Translations under genes and position numbers: made by a program
Assembly (NCBI GenBank): GCA_910584215.1
Contig: CAJTYI010000039.1
Span: 1-24,724, forward strand
Direction of reading: 5' to 3'
DNA from: an uncultured Roseburia sp.
GTDB lineage: Bacteria > Bacillota > Clostridia > Lachnospirales > Lachnospiraceae
DNA: 24,724 bases
Notes under the pieces: generated by a model
What the model was told of the DNA's origin: nothing
Database searches by the model: none
What the model saw: only the letters and a program-made list of their open reading frames with translations
Shown: in pieces, positions 7,433 to 14,590 of the stretch
How positions within the stretch are numbered: the first letter of the stretch is position 1
Layout: every line of letters starts with the position of its first letter

Positions 7433-8194
7433 TCACAGAGACTTAATCCCCTCTTCCTCTGGCAGCTCATTGTAACCATAGTTTTCATCACCGTAACTAT
7501 CGGAATCATAGTAGTCGCTGTAACTATCATAACTGTTATAATAATAGTACGGATAATTCTTATAGGAAGAGCCATTGAGCGAAGAGAAACTAAAAAATAA
7601 GTAAGTAACAATACACAGCAAAAACGAGACGCCTGCCGTAATGATAGCGACAATCGGGTACGCTCTCTGTCCGCCCCTTACCAGCTGGATAATAGCAAAA
7701 ATAATGGCGAGAATACCTGTTACCCAATTAAGGCAGGTACAAAACAGCAAGAGCGAGAGAATGCCCAATATCATGGCCGCAATGCCAAAACCGTTGTCGG
7801 CATCACGCTTGTCATTTCCTCCGCCATAACCATTATTCTGTCCATAGCCACCGCCAAACTGACCGTAATTCCCGGTATTTTGTCCATAGCCGCCACCGCC
7901 GAACTGGCCGTAACCTCCGCCAAACTGACCATAATTTCCGGTGCCTTGCCCGCCTCCGTTGTTTGGGCGGTAGCCGCTGCCACTCTGGCCATAGCCGCCG
8001 CTATTTGAGCCATAACCGTAACCTCCGCCCGCTTGGCCGCTGCCTCCTGTCTGACCGCCAGGATAACCGTTTCCATAGGCATCCCGTGTCGGCGGCACAT
8101 TCTGAACTTCCAAACTGACCGGCTTTTCCAACGTCATCTTATTTTCTTCCCTGTCCCCTGTTCCACCAGTGCTGCCACATCTGTTTTCATCCAT
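7433..8194 (-). CDS. DUF4190-like membrane protein with Gly/Tyr-rich N-terminus
   Basis: A 253-residue protein in three parts. Residues about 40-130 are low complexity, built from repeats such as GGYGQFGG, NYGQFGGGYGQ and GGNDKR, rich in Gly, Tyr, Gln and Asn. Two hydrophobic helices follow (FGIAAMILGILSLLLF and WVTGILAIIFAIIQLV), then a third (VAIITAGVSFLLCIVTYLFF). This helix pattern matches DUF4190-type small membrane proteins. The C-terminal tail is Tyr/Asp/Ser-rich with a YYYYNSYDSYSDYYDSD run. The function is unknown; the tyrosine-rich ends suggest self-association, which is inference. GGAGAG precedes the ATG at a good distance, and only 3 bp separate it from the upstream redox-protein stop codon, so they share a transcript. 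Confidence 0.7.
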   Translation of the reverse strand: MDENRCGSTGGTGDREENKMTLEKPVSLEVQNVPPTRDAYGNGYPGGQTGGSGQAGGGYGYGSNSGGYGQSGSGYRPNNGGGQGTGNYGQFGGGYGQFGGGGYGQNTGNYGQFGGGYGQNNGYGGGNDKRDADNGFGIAAMILGILSLLLFCTCLNWVTGILAIIFAIIQLVRGGQRAYPIVAIITAGVSFLLCIVTYLFFSFSSLNGSSYKNYPYYYYNSYDSYSDYYDSDSYGDENYGYNELPEEEGIKSL

Positions 8195-8197
8195 ATT

Positions 8198-8683
8198 CTA
8201 CTCTCCTTTATCTATGGTCTCTAGTGTCCCCTGCCCCGGAGGATGTGCGAGTATATATGCCTCGAGTATCGCTGCCGCGTCCCCGATCACCTCCTTGCAG
8301 GGTCTTTTTTTATAATATTCCGGCGTGCGCTCCTCCGGCGTCGGCGCTTCGCGCTTCACATCAAGCCCGAGCAGTTCACGACAGACGATAGAACCATGCT
8401 GCTCTTCAAACGTCCTGGCAAGCTTTTGCACTCTGGCATAATGGTCTGACTTTTCCTGGCGCGCTTTCGGGTCCGCATAGCCGTAAATCATGCCGATCAC
8501 CAGAAACATACCGGACACCGAACCACACACTTCCCTAAGCCGGCCCATGCCGCCGCCAAACGAGCAGGACATGCGCGCCGCCGTCTCCCGATCAAACGGC
8601 AGCATATCCAAAAACGCCAGCACCAACGCCTGCGTACAATTATAGCCCTCCTCAAACAGAGCCATCGCTCTCTCTCTTCTCAT
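8198..8683 (-). CDS. C_GCAxxG_C_C family redox-type protein
   Basis: A 161-residue soluble protein of the C_GCAxxG_C_C family, whose members carry conserved cysteines and are annotated as putative redox-active. The visible pattern is EEGYNCTQA (Cys16), MSCSFGGGMGRLREVCGSVSG (Cys40 and Cys53, interspersed with the glycine motif), SIVCRELLG (Cys101) and RPCKEVIGD (Cys129). This order and spacing match the family well. The biochemical role is not established. The ATG at 8683 overlaps the upstream glycosyltransferase stop codon by one base (TGATG), implying translational coupling; a TTG three bases earlier is less likely. A later ATG at 8665 has a GA-rich leader but would remove part of the conserved N-terminal helix. 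Confidence 0.82.
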   Translation of the reverse strand: MRRERAMALFEEGYNCTQALVLAFLDMLPFDRETAARMSCSFGGGMGRLREVCGSVSGMFLVIGMIYGYADPKARQEKSDHYARVQKLARTFEEQHGSIVCRELLGLDVKREAPTPEERTPEYYKKRPCKEVIGDAAAILEAYILAHPPGQGTLETIDKGE

Positions 8684-9696
8684 CAATTAAAACCTACGAC
8701 TTTCTGTGAAATCTTATATGCCGCCACAGAGATCTTCCTTCCGCCTTTGCCGGGCAGATTCATCGTATTGCCCATGATGCCCGCGCGCAGATGGTGAAAC
8801 AGGCGGATATCTCTATTCTTGATATATCCCCACAGTTCGCGTTTTTTCTCCAGATTTTCCTCTGTCCCGGAGCGAATCAGCATGATGGTGGAAATTACCG
8901 TGATAATTTCCAGATAATTGAACATATAATGGCGCAGTTTGCGGTCTGTGATTTTCCACAGATCAAACTCATCCACCATAAACTTATTGACACGAATCTG
9001 CTGGTCAATACGGCCAATCATCACATCTTCATTGACTGACTGGTCACTGCGGCCGATATAGTAACGATAAAAATCCACATCCATGTAATACAGATTGTGC
9101 ACGCTGGGAAGCGGCTTATACACATAGATATTATCGACATAAAAAGTGTGTTCCGGCAGTTTTAGGCCACATTCGTGCAACAGCTTTGTGCGGTAGATCA
9201 CAGAGTGCATCAGGATATACTGTCCTTTTCGGAAACGGCCGGCTTCCCCCCAGGTAAACATTTTATTCCTGGGGAGGTTAGAATAGTGCATCACTTTTTT
9301 GCGCTTCGCACCAACCTTTTCATAGACGTAATTTGAGATCATCATATCGAGCACTCTCTCCCCGCCCGATAATTCGCGCAATTTCTCCAAAATCTTGCGG
9401 TAAGCTTCGGGGTCGACCCAGTCGTCACTGTCCACTACTTTAAAGTAAAGACCCGTCGCGTTTGCAATACCGGTATTGACGGCGCCTCCGTGACCGCTGT
9501 TTTCCTGGTGAATCGCCCGGACAATGCCCGGATATTTGCGCTCATACCAGTCTGCTATATCCGGCGTGCTGTCCTTTGAACCGTCATCAATAATCAAAAT
9601 TTCCACGTCTTCACCGCCGGGAAGCAGCGACTTGATGCAATTTTCCATATAGTCCTGCGAATTATAGCAGGGTATCGCAAATGTGAGCAGTTTCAT
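8683..9696 (-). CDS. Glycosyltransferase family 2
   Basis: A 337-residue inverting GT-A glycosyltransferase. It starts MKLLTFAIPCYNSQDYMENC, has the nucleotide-binding IIDDGSKDST, and carries the metal-binding VVDSDDWVD (DxD-like) near residue 100. The second half contains no clear long membrane span and ends in a basic region (GKGGRKISVAAYKISQKVV). It would transfer a sugar from a nucleotide-sugar to a glycan or lipid acceptor on the inner face of the membrane. The acceptor cannot be told. It is first in a three-gene minus-strand operon with the redox-type protein and the Gly/Tyr-rich membrane protein. A strong promoter lies about 110 bp upstream. The ribosome binding site is poor (AAAGG is about 14 bases from the ATG). 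Confidence 0.88.
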   Translation of the reverse strand: MKLLTFAIPCYNSQDYMENCIKSLLPGGEDVEILIIDDGSKDSTPDIADWYERKYPGIVRAIHQENSGHGGAVNTGIANATGLYFKVVDSDDWVDPEAYRKILEKLRELSGGERVLDMMISNYVYEKVGAKRKKVMHYSNLPRNKMFTWGEAGRFRKGQYILMHSVIYRTKLLHECGLKLPEHTFYVDNIYVYKPLPSVHNLYYMDVDFYRYYIGRSDQSVNEDVMIGRIDQQIRVNKFMVDEFDLWKITDRKLRHYMFNYLEIITVISTIMLIRSGTEENLEKKRELWGYIKNRDIRLFHHLRAGIMGNTMNLPGKGGRKISVAAYKISQKVVGFN

Positions 9697-9806
9697 TTTT
9701 ATAACCCATGCCTTTCTTACTTTGTTTATAACTGCCTTCGTTCCTATTTAATCATCACAATGATTCGGTAACGCCTCACAATTCTCATGTTTATCTAATT
9801 TATATT

Positions 9807-9835
9807 ATTATACACGGTTTGTATTGATATTCCAA
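9807..9835 (-). promoter_or_regulatory. Promoter of the glycosyltransferase operon
   Basis: On the minus strand TTGGAA (9830-9835) and a perfect TATAAT (9807-9812) are 17 bp apart, with TG just before the -10. This leaves a leader of about 100 nt containing the AATCAT/ATGATT inverted repeat. Confidence 0.65.
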
Positions 9836-9988
9836 CTTTATTTTTTCTTAATTTGAAACGTACCCTATGTTCCCGCCCCAGATGATGAAGATTAAAAAAC
9901 GGTATGGGCGCATATTTATTTTTCTTCTATACAAAAAATGAAAAATATGTTACGTTTCCTATAGTGCCTGATGCGTCGTCAAAATTAT

Positions 9989-10016
9989 TTGACAGGTATC
10001 GCTATCATGATACATA
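9989..10016 (+). promoter_or_regulatory. Promoter of the aminotransferase gene
   Basis: A perfect TTGACA (9989-9994) is followed after 16 bp by TACATA (10011-10016), itself preceded by TGA as an extended -10. Transcription would begin close to 10023, almost exactly where the leader inverted repeat begins. Confidence 0.5.
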
Positions 10017-10024
10017 AAAGCGTA

Positions 10025-10074
10025 TGTAAAAATAGATTGTTCACAGGCAAATTTGTGCTTTTGCCCAAATTCGC
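10025..10074 (+). other. Structured leader, copy A
   Basis: An imperfect inverted repeat at 10025-10045 (TGTAAAAAT ... TTCACA) is followed by a hairpin made of GCAAATTTG (10047-10055) and CAAATTCGC (10066-10074), with one mismatch and a 10-base loop. The aminotransferase ATG is 26 bases after the hairpin. The same arrangement recurs at 15434-15487. It may be a regulatory RNA, a protein-binding site or a dispersed repeat. Confidence 0.5.
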
Positions 10075-10100
10075 GGGTTTATCAAGAATGGAGAGTTACC

Positions 10101-11276
10101 ATGAAAAATACACACCACAAATCCTATTTGTCCGATGTTGTCCGGCATATCCCGGACTCCGGCATCAAGGACTTTTTTGACATTGCCAATACAATGGAAG
10201 GCGCCCTGTCGTTAGGCGTAGGAGAACCGGATTTTAAAACCCCTGCGCATGTGCGCGACGCCGCGATCGCTTCTATTGAAAGAGCACAGACAAAGTATAC
10301 GGACAACCGCGGCACCGTCGAGCTGCGCGCTGCCGCGGCCCGCTATCTCGAGAAGTTTGACCTCCATTACGATCCATCTGATGAAATTCTCATCACCACG
10401 GGCGCCAGCGAGGGCATTGATTTAGCGCTGCGCGCCCTCATCAATCCGGGCGAGGAAGTTCTGGTGGTGGAACCGGCATATGTCTCCTACATCCCGTGCG
10501 TAGAGCTCTGCGGCGGCATACCGGTCTCCATTCCATTAAAAGCAGAACATAACTTTCGTCTGACTCCGCAGGAACTGGAAGAAAAAATAACGCCGCGCAC
10601 AAAAGCTCTGCTCATATCTTTTCCAAACAACCCAACCGGCGCCATCTTAGAGCAGAACGATATTGAAGCGCTGCGGGAAGTGTTGATCACGCACGATCTT
10701 TTTGTCATCACGGACGAGATCTACGCGGAACTGACCTATCAAAATCCCCATGTATCCATCGCGGCCCTGCCCGATATGTATGAGCGCTGTGTCGTCTTAA
10801 ACGGCTTCTCAAAGGCTTTTGCCATGACAGGCTGGCGTATGGGGATCGCGGCGGGACCGGCGGAAGTGATCTTCCACATGAACAAGATTCATCAATTTAC
10901 CACAATGTCCGCCGGCACCACCTCACAGTTTGCTGCTTTGGAGGCCTTAACGAGCCCTCTGCGCGACCGGGAGATCGCCGCTATGCGGGCGGAATATGAT
11001 ACGAGACGCCGGCTGATGGTAGACGGCTTTTGCCAAATGGGACTTTCCGTCACAGAGCCCGGCGGGGCATTTTATGTGTTCCCCTCCATCCAAAAGACCG
11101 GCCTCTCCAGTGTTGATTTTTGCCAAAAGCTGCTGGAAGAACAGCGGGTCGCTGTAATCCCCGGCAGTGCCTTTGGAAGCTGCGGCGAGGGTTATATTCG
11201 CTGTTCTTACGCCTATTCCCAGGAGATCATACGCCAATGCCTGGATAAAATTGCCGCTTTCGTCGCGAACAAATAG
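10101..11276 (+). CDS. PLP-dependent class I/II aminotransferase
   Basis: A 391-residue fold-type I aminotransferase of the aspartate/aromatic group (resembling PatA and AspC-like enzymes), which moves an amino group between an amino acid and a 2-oxo acid using pyridoxal phosphate. Signatures in order: SLGVGEPDFKTP, TTGASEGIDLAL (phosphate-binding region), FPNNPTGAIL (Asn near 177), ITDEIYAELTY (Asp205 to the pyridine N, Tyr208), NGFSKAFAMTGWRMG with the Schiff-base Lys238, and IRCSYA with the carboxylate-binding Arg near the C-terminus. Everything needed for catalysis is present. An in-frame ATG at 10053 is possible, but GGAGAG before 10101 is ideally spaced and the family N-terminus begins there. 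Preceded by a structured leader; mutY follows after 62 bp. Substrate specificity cannot be read. Confidence 0.9.
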   Translation: MKNTHHKSYLSDVVRHIPDSGIKDFFDIANTMEGALSLGVGEPDFKTPAHVRDAAIASIERAQTKYTDNRGTVELRAAAARYLEKFDLHYDPSDEILITTGASEGIDLALRALINPGEEVLVVEPAYVSYIPCVELCGGIPVSIPLKAEHNFRLTPQELEEKITPRTKALLISFPNNPTGAILEQNDIEALREVLITHDLFVITDEIYAELTYQNPHVSIAALPDMYERCVVLNGFSKAFAMTGWRMGIAAGPAEVIFHMNKIHQFTTMSAGTTSQFAALEALTSPLRDREIAAMRAEYDTRRRLMVDGFCQMGLSVTEPGGAFYVFPSIQKTGLSSVDFCQKLLEEQRVAVIPGSAFGSCGEGYIRCSYAYSQEIIRQCLDKIAAFVANK

Positions 11277-11338
11277 GAAGTCACTCTCACGTTTTAGCGT
11301 GACAGGGCATTTCCGATTAGATGTTAGAAAGGATTCCC

Positions 11339-12523
11339 ATGTTAAAAGATTTTCATCTGGAACCGGCCATAGCGCCTCTGTTAAAATGGTTTGTACAAAA
11401 CGCCCGCAGCCTGCCCTGGCGCGACCACCCGTCGCCCTACCATGTGTGGCTGTCCGAAATCATGTTGCAGCAGACGCGCGTGGAGGCAGTCAAGCCTTAC
11501 TATGCACGCTTTTTGCAGACTCTGCCGGATATAAGTTCACTCGCGCACTGTCAGGAAGAGAGTCTCTTAAAGCTTTGGGAGGGCCTGGGCTATTATAACC
11601 GGGTCAGGAACATGCAAAAAGCCGCGCTTCAGGTGATGGAGGAGTACGACGGCATACTGCCGCCCGACTATGAAAAACTGCGCGCGCTCAAAGGCATCGG
11701 CAACTATACCGCCGGTGCGATCGCTTCCATCGCCTATGGAATCTATGTCCCCGCTGTGGACGGCAATGTTTTGCGCATCTTAACGCGTTTGACCGCGGAC
11801 GACACCGACATTGCCAAGGCGTCCTTCCGCAGCCAAGTGGAAACTGTTCTCTCCGCCCTGATGAACGAGCTGCAACAGCGAAAAGACGCCTATCCCCATG
11901 TGCTGCATGAAAATCTCGCCGGCACAATCAACCAGGCGCTGATGGAGCTGGGCGCTACCGTCTGCCTGCCAAACGGCGAACCACGGTGCGGCGTCTGTCC
12001 GTGGAACGGCATATGTCTGGCCCAAAAACAAGGCATCGTCCACACTCTTCCGGTAAAAAGTAAACCCAAAGCCCGCCGCGTGGAAAAGCGCACCGTGTTA
12101 GTCATCCGGCAGGGAAACCGCATCGCGCTGCACCGTCGTCCCGCGTCAGGGCTTTTAGCAGGGCTTTATGAGTTTCCGAATATGCAAGGACATTACTCTC
12201 CCGAAGAAATAAAGGCATTATTCTCTGAGAAAAATTTTGGCGTCGTCAGTTTAGAACCTCTCACCAATGCCAAACACATCTTTTCACATATCGAATGGCA
12301 GATGGCCGGTTATGCGGTCTGGCTCCCCGCAAAGACCTGCGCACAAGAGGGTTCTTCCGCCGACGCACAGCTTTCCCTATCGCAAGAGAGCTCTTCTGTC
12401 GATGCGCCATTTTTGCCGGCTTTGGCAGAACTCATTTTCGTGGAACCACAGCGGGCGCTGCGCAATTACGCAATCCCCTCCGCATTTGCCGCATATGCGA
12501 AATATCTGGAATTTATGAATTGA
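11339..12523 (+). CDS. mutY: A/G-specific adenine DNA glycosylase MutY
   Basis: A 394-residue base-excision repair enzyme that removes adenine mispaired with 8-oxoguanine. Visible elements: LPWRDHPSPYHVWLSEIMLQQT with catalytic Glu40, the helix-hairpin-helix LKGIGNYTAGA (117-127), VPAVDGNVLRI with catalytic Asp141, and an iron-sulfur loop with Cys209, 217, 220 and 226. The first Cys gap is seven residues, one more than the usual six. The C-terminal Nudix-like 8-oxoG recognition domain follows (RTVLVIRQGNRIALHRRP, LLAGLYEFPN, AKHIFSHIEWQM). A Ser/Ala-rich tandem duplication interrupts that domain near residue 340. An ATG at 11321 is in frame, but AAAGGA within the extension is placed for 11339. 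The crotonase promoter overlaps the 3' end of this gene. Confidence 0.95.
   Translation: MLKDFHLEPAIAPLLKWFVQNARSLPWRDHPSPYHVWLSEIMLQQTRVEAVKPYYARFLQTLPDISSLAHCQEESLLKLWEGLGYYNRVRNMQKAALQVMEEYDGILPPDYEKLRALKGIGNYTAGAIASIAYGIYVPAVDGNVLRILTRLTADDTDIAKASFRSQVETVLSALMNELQQRKDAYPHVLHENLAGTINQALMELGATVCLPNGEPRCGVCPWNGICLAQKQGIVHTLPVKSKPKARRVEKRTVLVIRQGNRIALHRRPASGLLAGLYEFPNMQGHYSPEEIKALFSEKNFGVVSLEPLTNAKHIFSHIEWQMAGYAVWLPAKTCAQEGSSADAQLSLSQESSSVDAPFLPALAELIFVEPQRALRNYAIPSAFAAYAKYLEFMN
12344..12405 (+). repeat. Tandem duplication inside mutY
   Basis: A 23-bp unit at 12344-12366 recurs at 12383-12405 with five substitutions (period 39 bp, 13 codons). The encoded residues are QEGSSADA and QESSSVDA. 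It forms a hydrophilic insertion in the C-terminal Nudix-like domain and keeps the frame. Confidence 0.7.
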
Positions 12524-12548
12524 CAAACCGGACAAAAGGCGGTATGCT
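12520..12548 (+). promoter_or_regulatory. Promoter of the crotonase gene
   Basis: A perfect TTGACA (12520-12525) overlaps the mutY stop codon, and TATGCT (12543-12548) follows after a 17-bp spacer. The leader is about 50 nt. This allows expression of the crotonase independently of mutY. Confidence 0.65.
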
Positions 12549-12604
12549 AATTTTAGCTTTATTGTTAATTTTTTATCAATTGATGCAGGAGGTTTTAAAA
12601 AACT

Positions 12605-13408
12605 ATGAGTGAATTTAACAATTTGAAATTAGACGTTGCCGACGAGATTGCTGTATTGACGATTTCCCGCCCGGCAGCCATGAACGCCTTAAACAGCGAG
12701 ACATTGGACGAATTAAATACCGCCTTATCCGAGATCGAGGTCCGCGATGACGTCAAAGTCGTGATCCTGACCGGCGGCCCGGACAAGAAAGGCAATGAGT
12801 TCAAATCATTCGTAGCAGGCGCAGATATCGCAGAGATGGTAAATTTTACGGCAGCACAGGCAAGAGCTTTCGGCATGAAGGCATCCGTTCCGTTCTTTAA
12901 ATTACAAAATATGCGTCAGGTTACGATCGCTGCTGTCAACGGCTTCGCGCTCGGCGGCGGATGTGAAATCTCCATGGCATGTGATATCCGCATTGCCTCC
13001 GAAAATGCATCATTTGGCCAGCCTGAGACAGGTCTTGGCATCATCCCCGGCTTTGGCGGCACACAGAGACTGGCCCGCTTAGTTGGCATGGGCCGCGCAA
13101 AAGAGCTGATCTTTACCTGTGATTCCATCGACGCCGCGGAAGCTTACCGCATCGGCCTTGTCAACAAAGTAGTTCCGACCGAGGAATTGATGCCGACCGC
13201 AAAAGCCATGGCGGCAAAGATCATCTCCAAGGGCAGCTACGCCGTATCGATCGCAAAAGCAGCGATCAACAACGGCTATGATATGGACATTAAGAACGCA
13301 GTCGAGATGGAGGCAAACCTCTTCGGCGTCACCTGCTCCACCAACGACAAGAAAGAAGGCATGAGCGCATTCTTAGAGAGACGCGCTGCCAGCCTGACCG
13401 ATTTTTAA
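12605..13408 (+). CDS. crt: Enoyl-CoA hydratase/crotonase (3-hydroxybutyryl-CoA dehydratase type)
   Basis: A 267-residue crotonase-fold enzyme, expected to interconvert 3-hydroxyacyl-CoA and enoyl-CoA; in Clostridia the usual role is the crotonyl-CoA step of butyrate formation. Visible elements: SRPAAMNALN (CoA binding), FVAGADIAEM (oxyanion hole), GGGCEISMACDIRIAS with catalytic Glu121, and FGQPETGLGIIPGFGGTQRL with catalytic Glu141. Both catalytic Glu are present, which favours hydratase over isomerase or hydrolase members. The loop before the oxyanion hole (GGPDKKGNEFKS) is a little longer than usual. AGGAGG lies 11 bases before the ATG. The gene stands alone: no thl, hbd, bcd or etf genes flank it. 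It has its own promoter and possibly a terminator hairpin at 13505. Confidence 0.88.
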   Translation: MSEFNNLKLDVADEIAVLTISRPAAMNALNSETLDELNTALSEIEVRDDVKVVILTGGPDKKGNEFKSFVAGADIAEMVNFTAAQARAFGMKASVPFFKLQNMRQVTIAAVNGFALGGGCEISMACDIRIASENASFGQPETGLGIIPGFGGTQRLARLVGMGRAKELIFTCDSIDAAEAYRIGLVNKVVPTEELMPTAKAMAAKIISKGSYAVSIAKAAINNGYDMDIKNAVEMEANLFGVTCSTNDKKEGMSAFLERRAASLTDF

Positions 13409-13504
13409 TCGTTACATAACTGGACGACACTTACTATTCAGGCCTTAGACCGTGAATTGTAACAAACCATATGGATTTTACCGGGACACGTGTTTCGGTT
13501 ACGG

Positions 13505-13537
13505 CAAGCGCATGAATATATGATATTCATGCGTTTG
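13505..13537 (+). terminator. 15-bp stem hairpin, possible terminator after crt
   Basis: CGCATGAATAT (13509-13519) and ATATTCATGCG (13523-13533) pair perfectly with a 3-base loop, and the stem extends to 15 bp through CAAG/TTTG with one G-U pair. It starts about 100 bp after the crotonase stop. Only three U follow, so it could equally be a regulatory or protein-binding hairpin. Confidence 0.4.
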
Positions 13538-13610
13538 TCCATATCTGGCTGCACAGACAGCTTGGGCAGCGCTCCGACCAATCACGCTATCATACACAGA
13601 AAGGAAGTTT

Positions 13611-14489
13611 ATGCGTTTATTAAAAAAAATATGTATTTTATTGTGTCTTTGCCTGTCGTTCTCCTTTTTGCCGACACAATATTGGCCGGCATTCCAGACC
13701 GCAGAGACAGTGGAAGCCGCGGCCCCCAAATTGAATATTTCCTCCAAAAAGCTTTACATTGACGAAAAATATACATTAAAGGTGAAGGGTTCCAAAAAAC
13801 ATGTGATGTGGAGATCGAGCAACAAAAAAATCGCCTCCGTCTCCTCTAAAGGCGTTGTCACTGCCAAAAAGCCCGGAACCGCTACGATTACAGCAACGGT
13901 GGGCGCTGGTTCATCCGGCAGGAAACTCAAATGCAAAATAACCGTTCTCTCCAGACTGTCCGTAAAAAGCACCGTGATCCGCTGTTATCCAGACCAATAC
14001 CAGCAAATCAAGATCAAGGCAAATAAATTAAAAAGCAACGAAGTTTTCGGACTTGAATACGAAGCAAACGACGTCGCTGTGGGTAAGTTGTATAAAAAGT
14101 CCAACTATTATAACCTCATCGTAGAGCCTGACGGGCTTGGACACACACAGCTTGTTGTCCGTATCTACAAGCAGGACGGCCTTTTCCCCACTGCACAAAA
14201 AGATTCGATCACATTTGATATATTCAGCTACCCCGATAAAAGCGGCTGGATATCGGCGGATGATCTCGATGCTTTTGGCATCAGCATAATTGACTGTTTG
14301 GACGGAACTTTTGGTGTGCTGTGCTCAAATACATCTTCTGGCGGTTTCGTGACCGATGCGCGGACCTTAGATCCTGCATGCGATAAGCAGACGGGCGCCA
14401 ATACATATGTGAACGACGGTCTGCGCTATAAGATACAGGGCAGACAAGTTTATCTCTCGACCACCGATATGGAAAAACTGTATTTTTAG
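13611..14489 (+). CDS. Secreted protein with bacterial Ig-like (Big_2) domain
   Basis: A 292-residue exported protein. The N-terminus has lysines followed by a hydrophobic core (ICILLCLCLSFSFLP) and a plausible signal peptidase site near AAAP at about residue 38. Residues about 40-110 form a Big_2 domain: LNISSKKLYI, YTLKVKGSKKHVMWRSSNKK, IASVSSKGVVTAKKPGTATI and TATV, the typical repeat unit of clostridial surface proteins. The remaining 180 residues (from LSVKSTVIRCYPDQY) are not recognised; they are rich in beta-type sequence with Tyr and Lys and end in STTDMEKLYF. No sortase motif or cell-wall repeat is seen, so it may be released or held by the unknown domain. GGAAG precedes the ATG correctly. 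It shows no functional link to its neighbours. Confidence 0.78.
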   Translation: MRLLKKICILLCLCLSFSFLPTQYWPAFQTAETVEAAAPKLNISSKKLYIDEKYTLKVKGSKKHVMWRSSNKKIASVSSKGVVTAKKPGTATITATVGAGSSGRKLKCKITVLSRLSVKSTVIRCYPDQYQQIKIKANKLKSNEVFGLEYEANDVAVGKLYKKSNYYNLIVEPDGLGHTQLVVRIYKQDGLFPTAQKDSITFDIFSYPDKSGWISADDLDAFGISIIDCLDGTFGVLCSNTSSGGFVTDARTLDPACDKQTGANTYVNDGLRYKIQGRQVYLSTTDMEKLYF

Positions 14490-14590
14490 CATCCATCGTG
14501 TACCGTCCGCTCCGCCATAACAGAAATAGAATCTAGACAAGACATCGTGCAGATGATAAGAAAGACCTACGAACACAAAGGAGGCAGACT

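Larger units (their letters stand above)
9697..10100. other. 404-bp divergent intergenic region
   Basis: An A/T-rich region between the minus-strand glycosyltransferase and the plus-strand aminotransferase. It holds the glycosyltransferase promoter (9807-9835), an inverted repeat AATCAT-4-ATGATT at 9750-9765 in that gene's leader, the distant inverted pair GAAACGTA (9855-9862) and TACGTTTC (9951-9958), the aminotransferase promoter (9989-10016) and its structured leader (10025-10074). A minor open frame crosses the right end, but I do not call it a gene. Confidence 0.6.

Noticed and set aside
10007..10180. Small frame overlapping the aminotransferase start as a second leader peptide
   Set aside because: It runs far into the aminotransferase gene in another frame, lacks a good ribosome binding site, and its similarity to the copy B peptide reflects shared DNA, not codon-level conservation.
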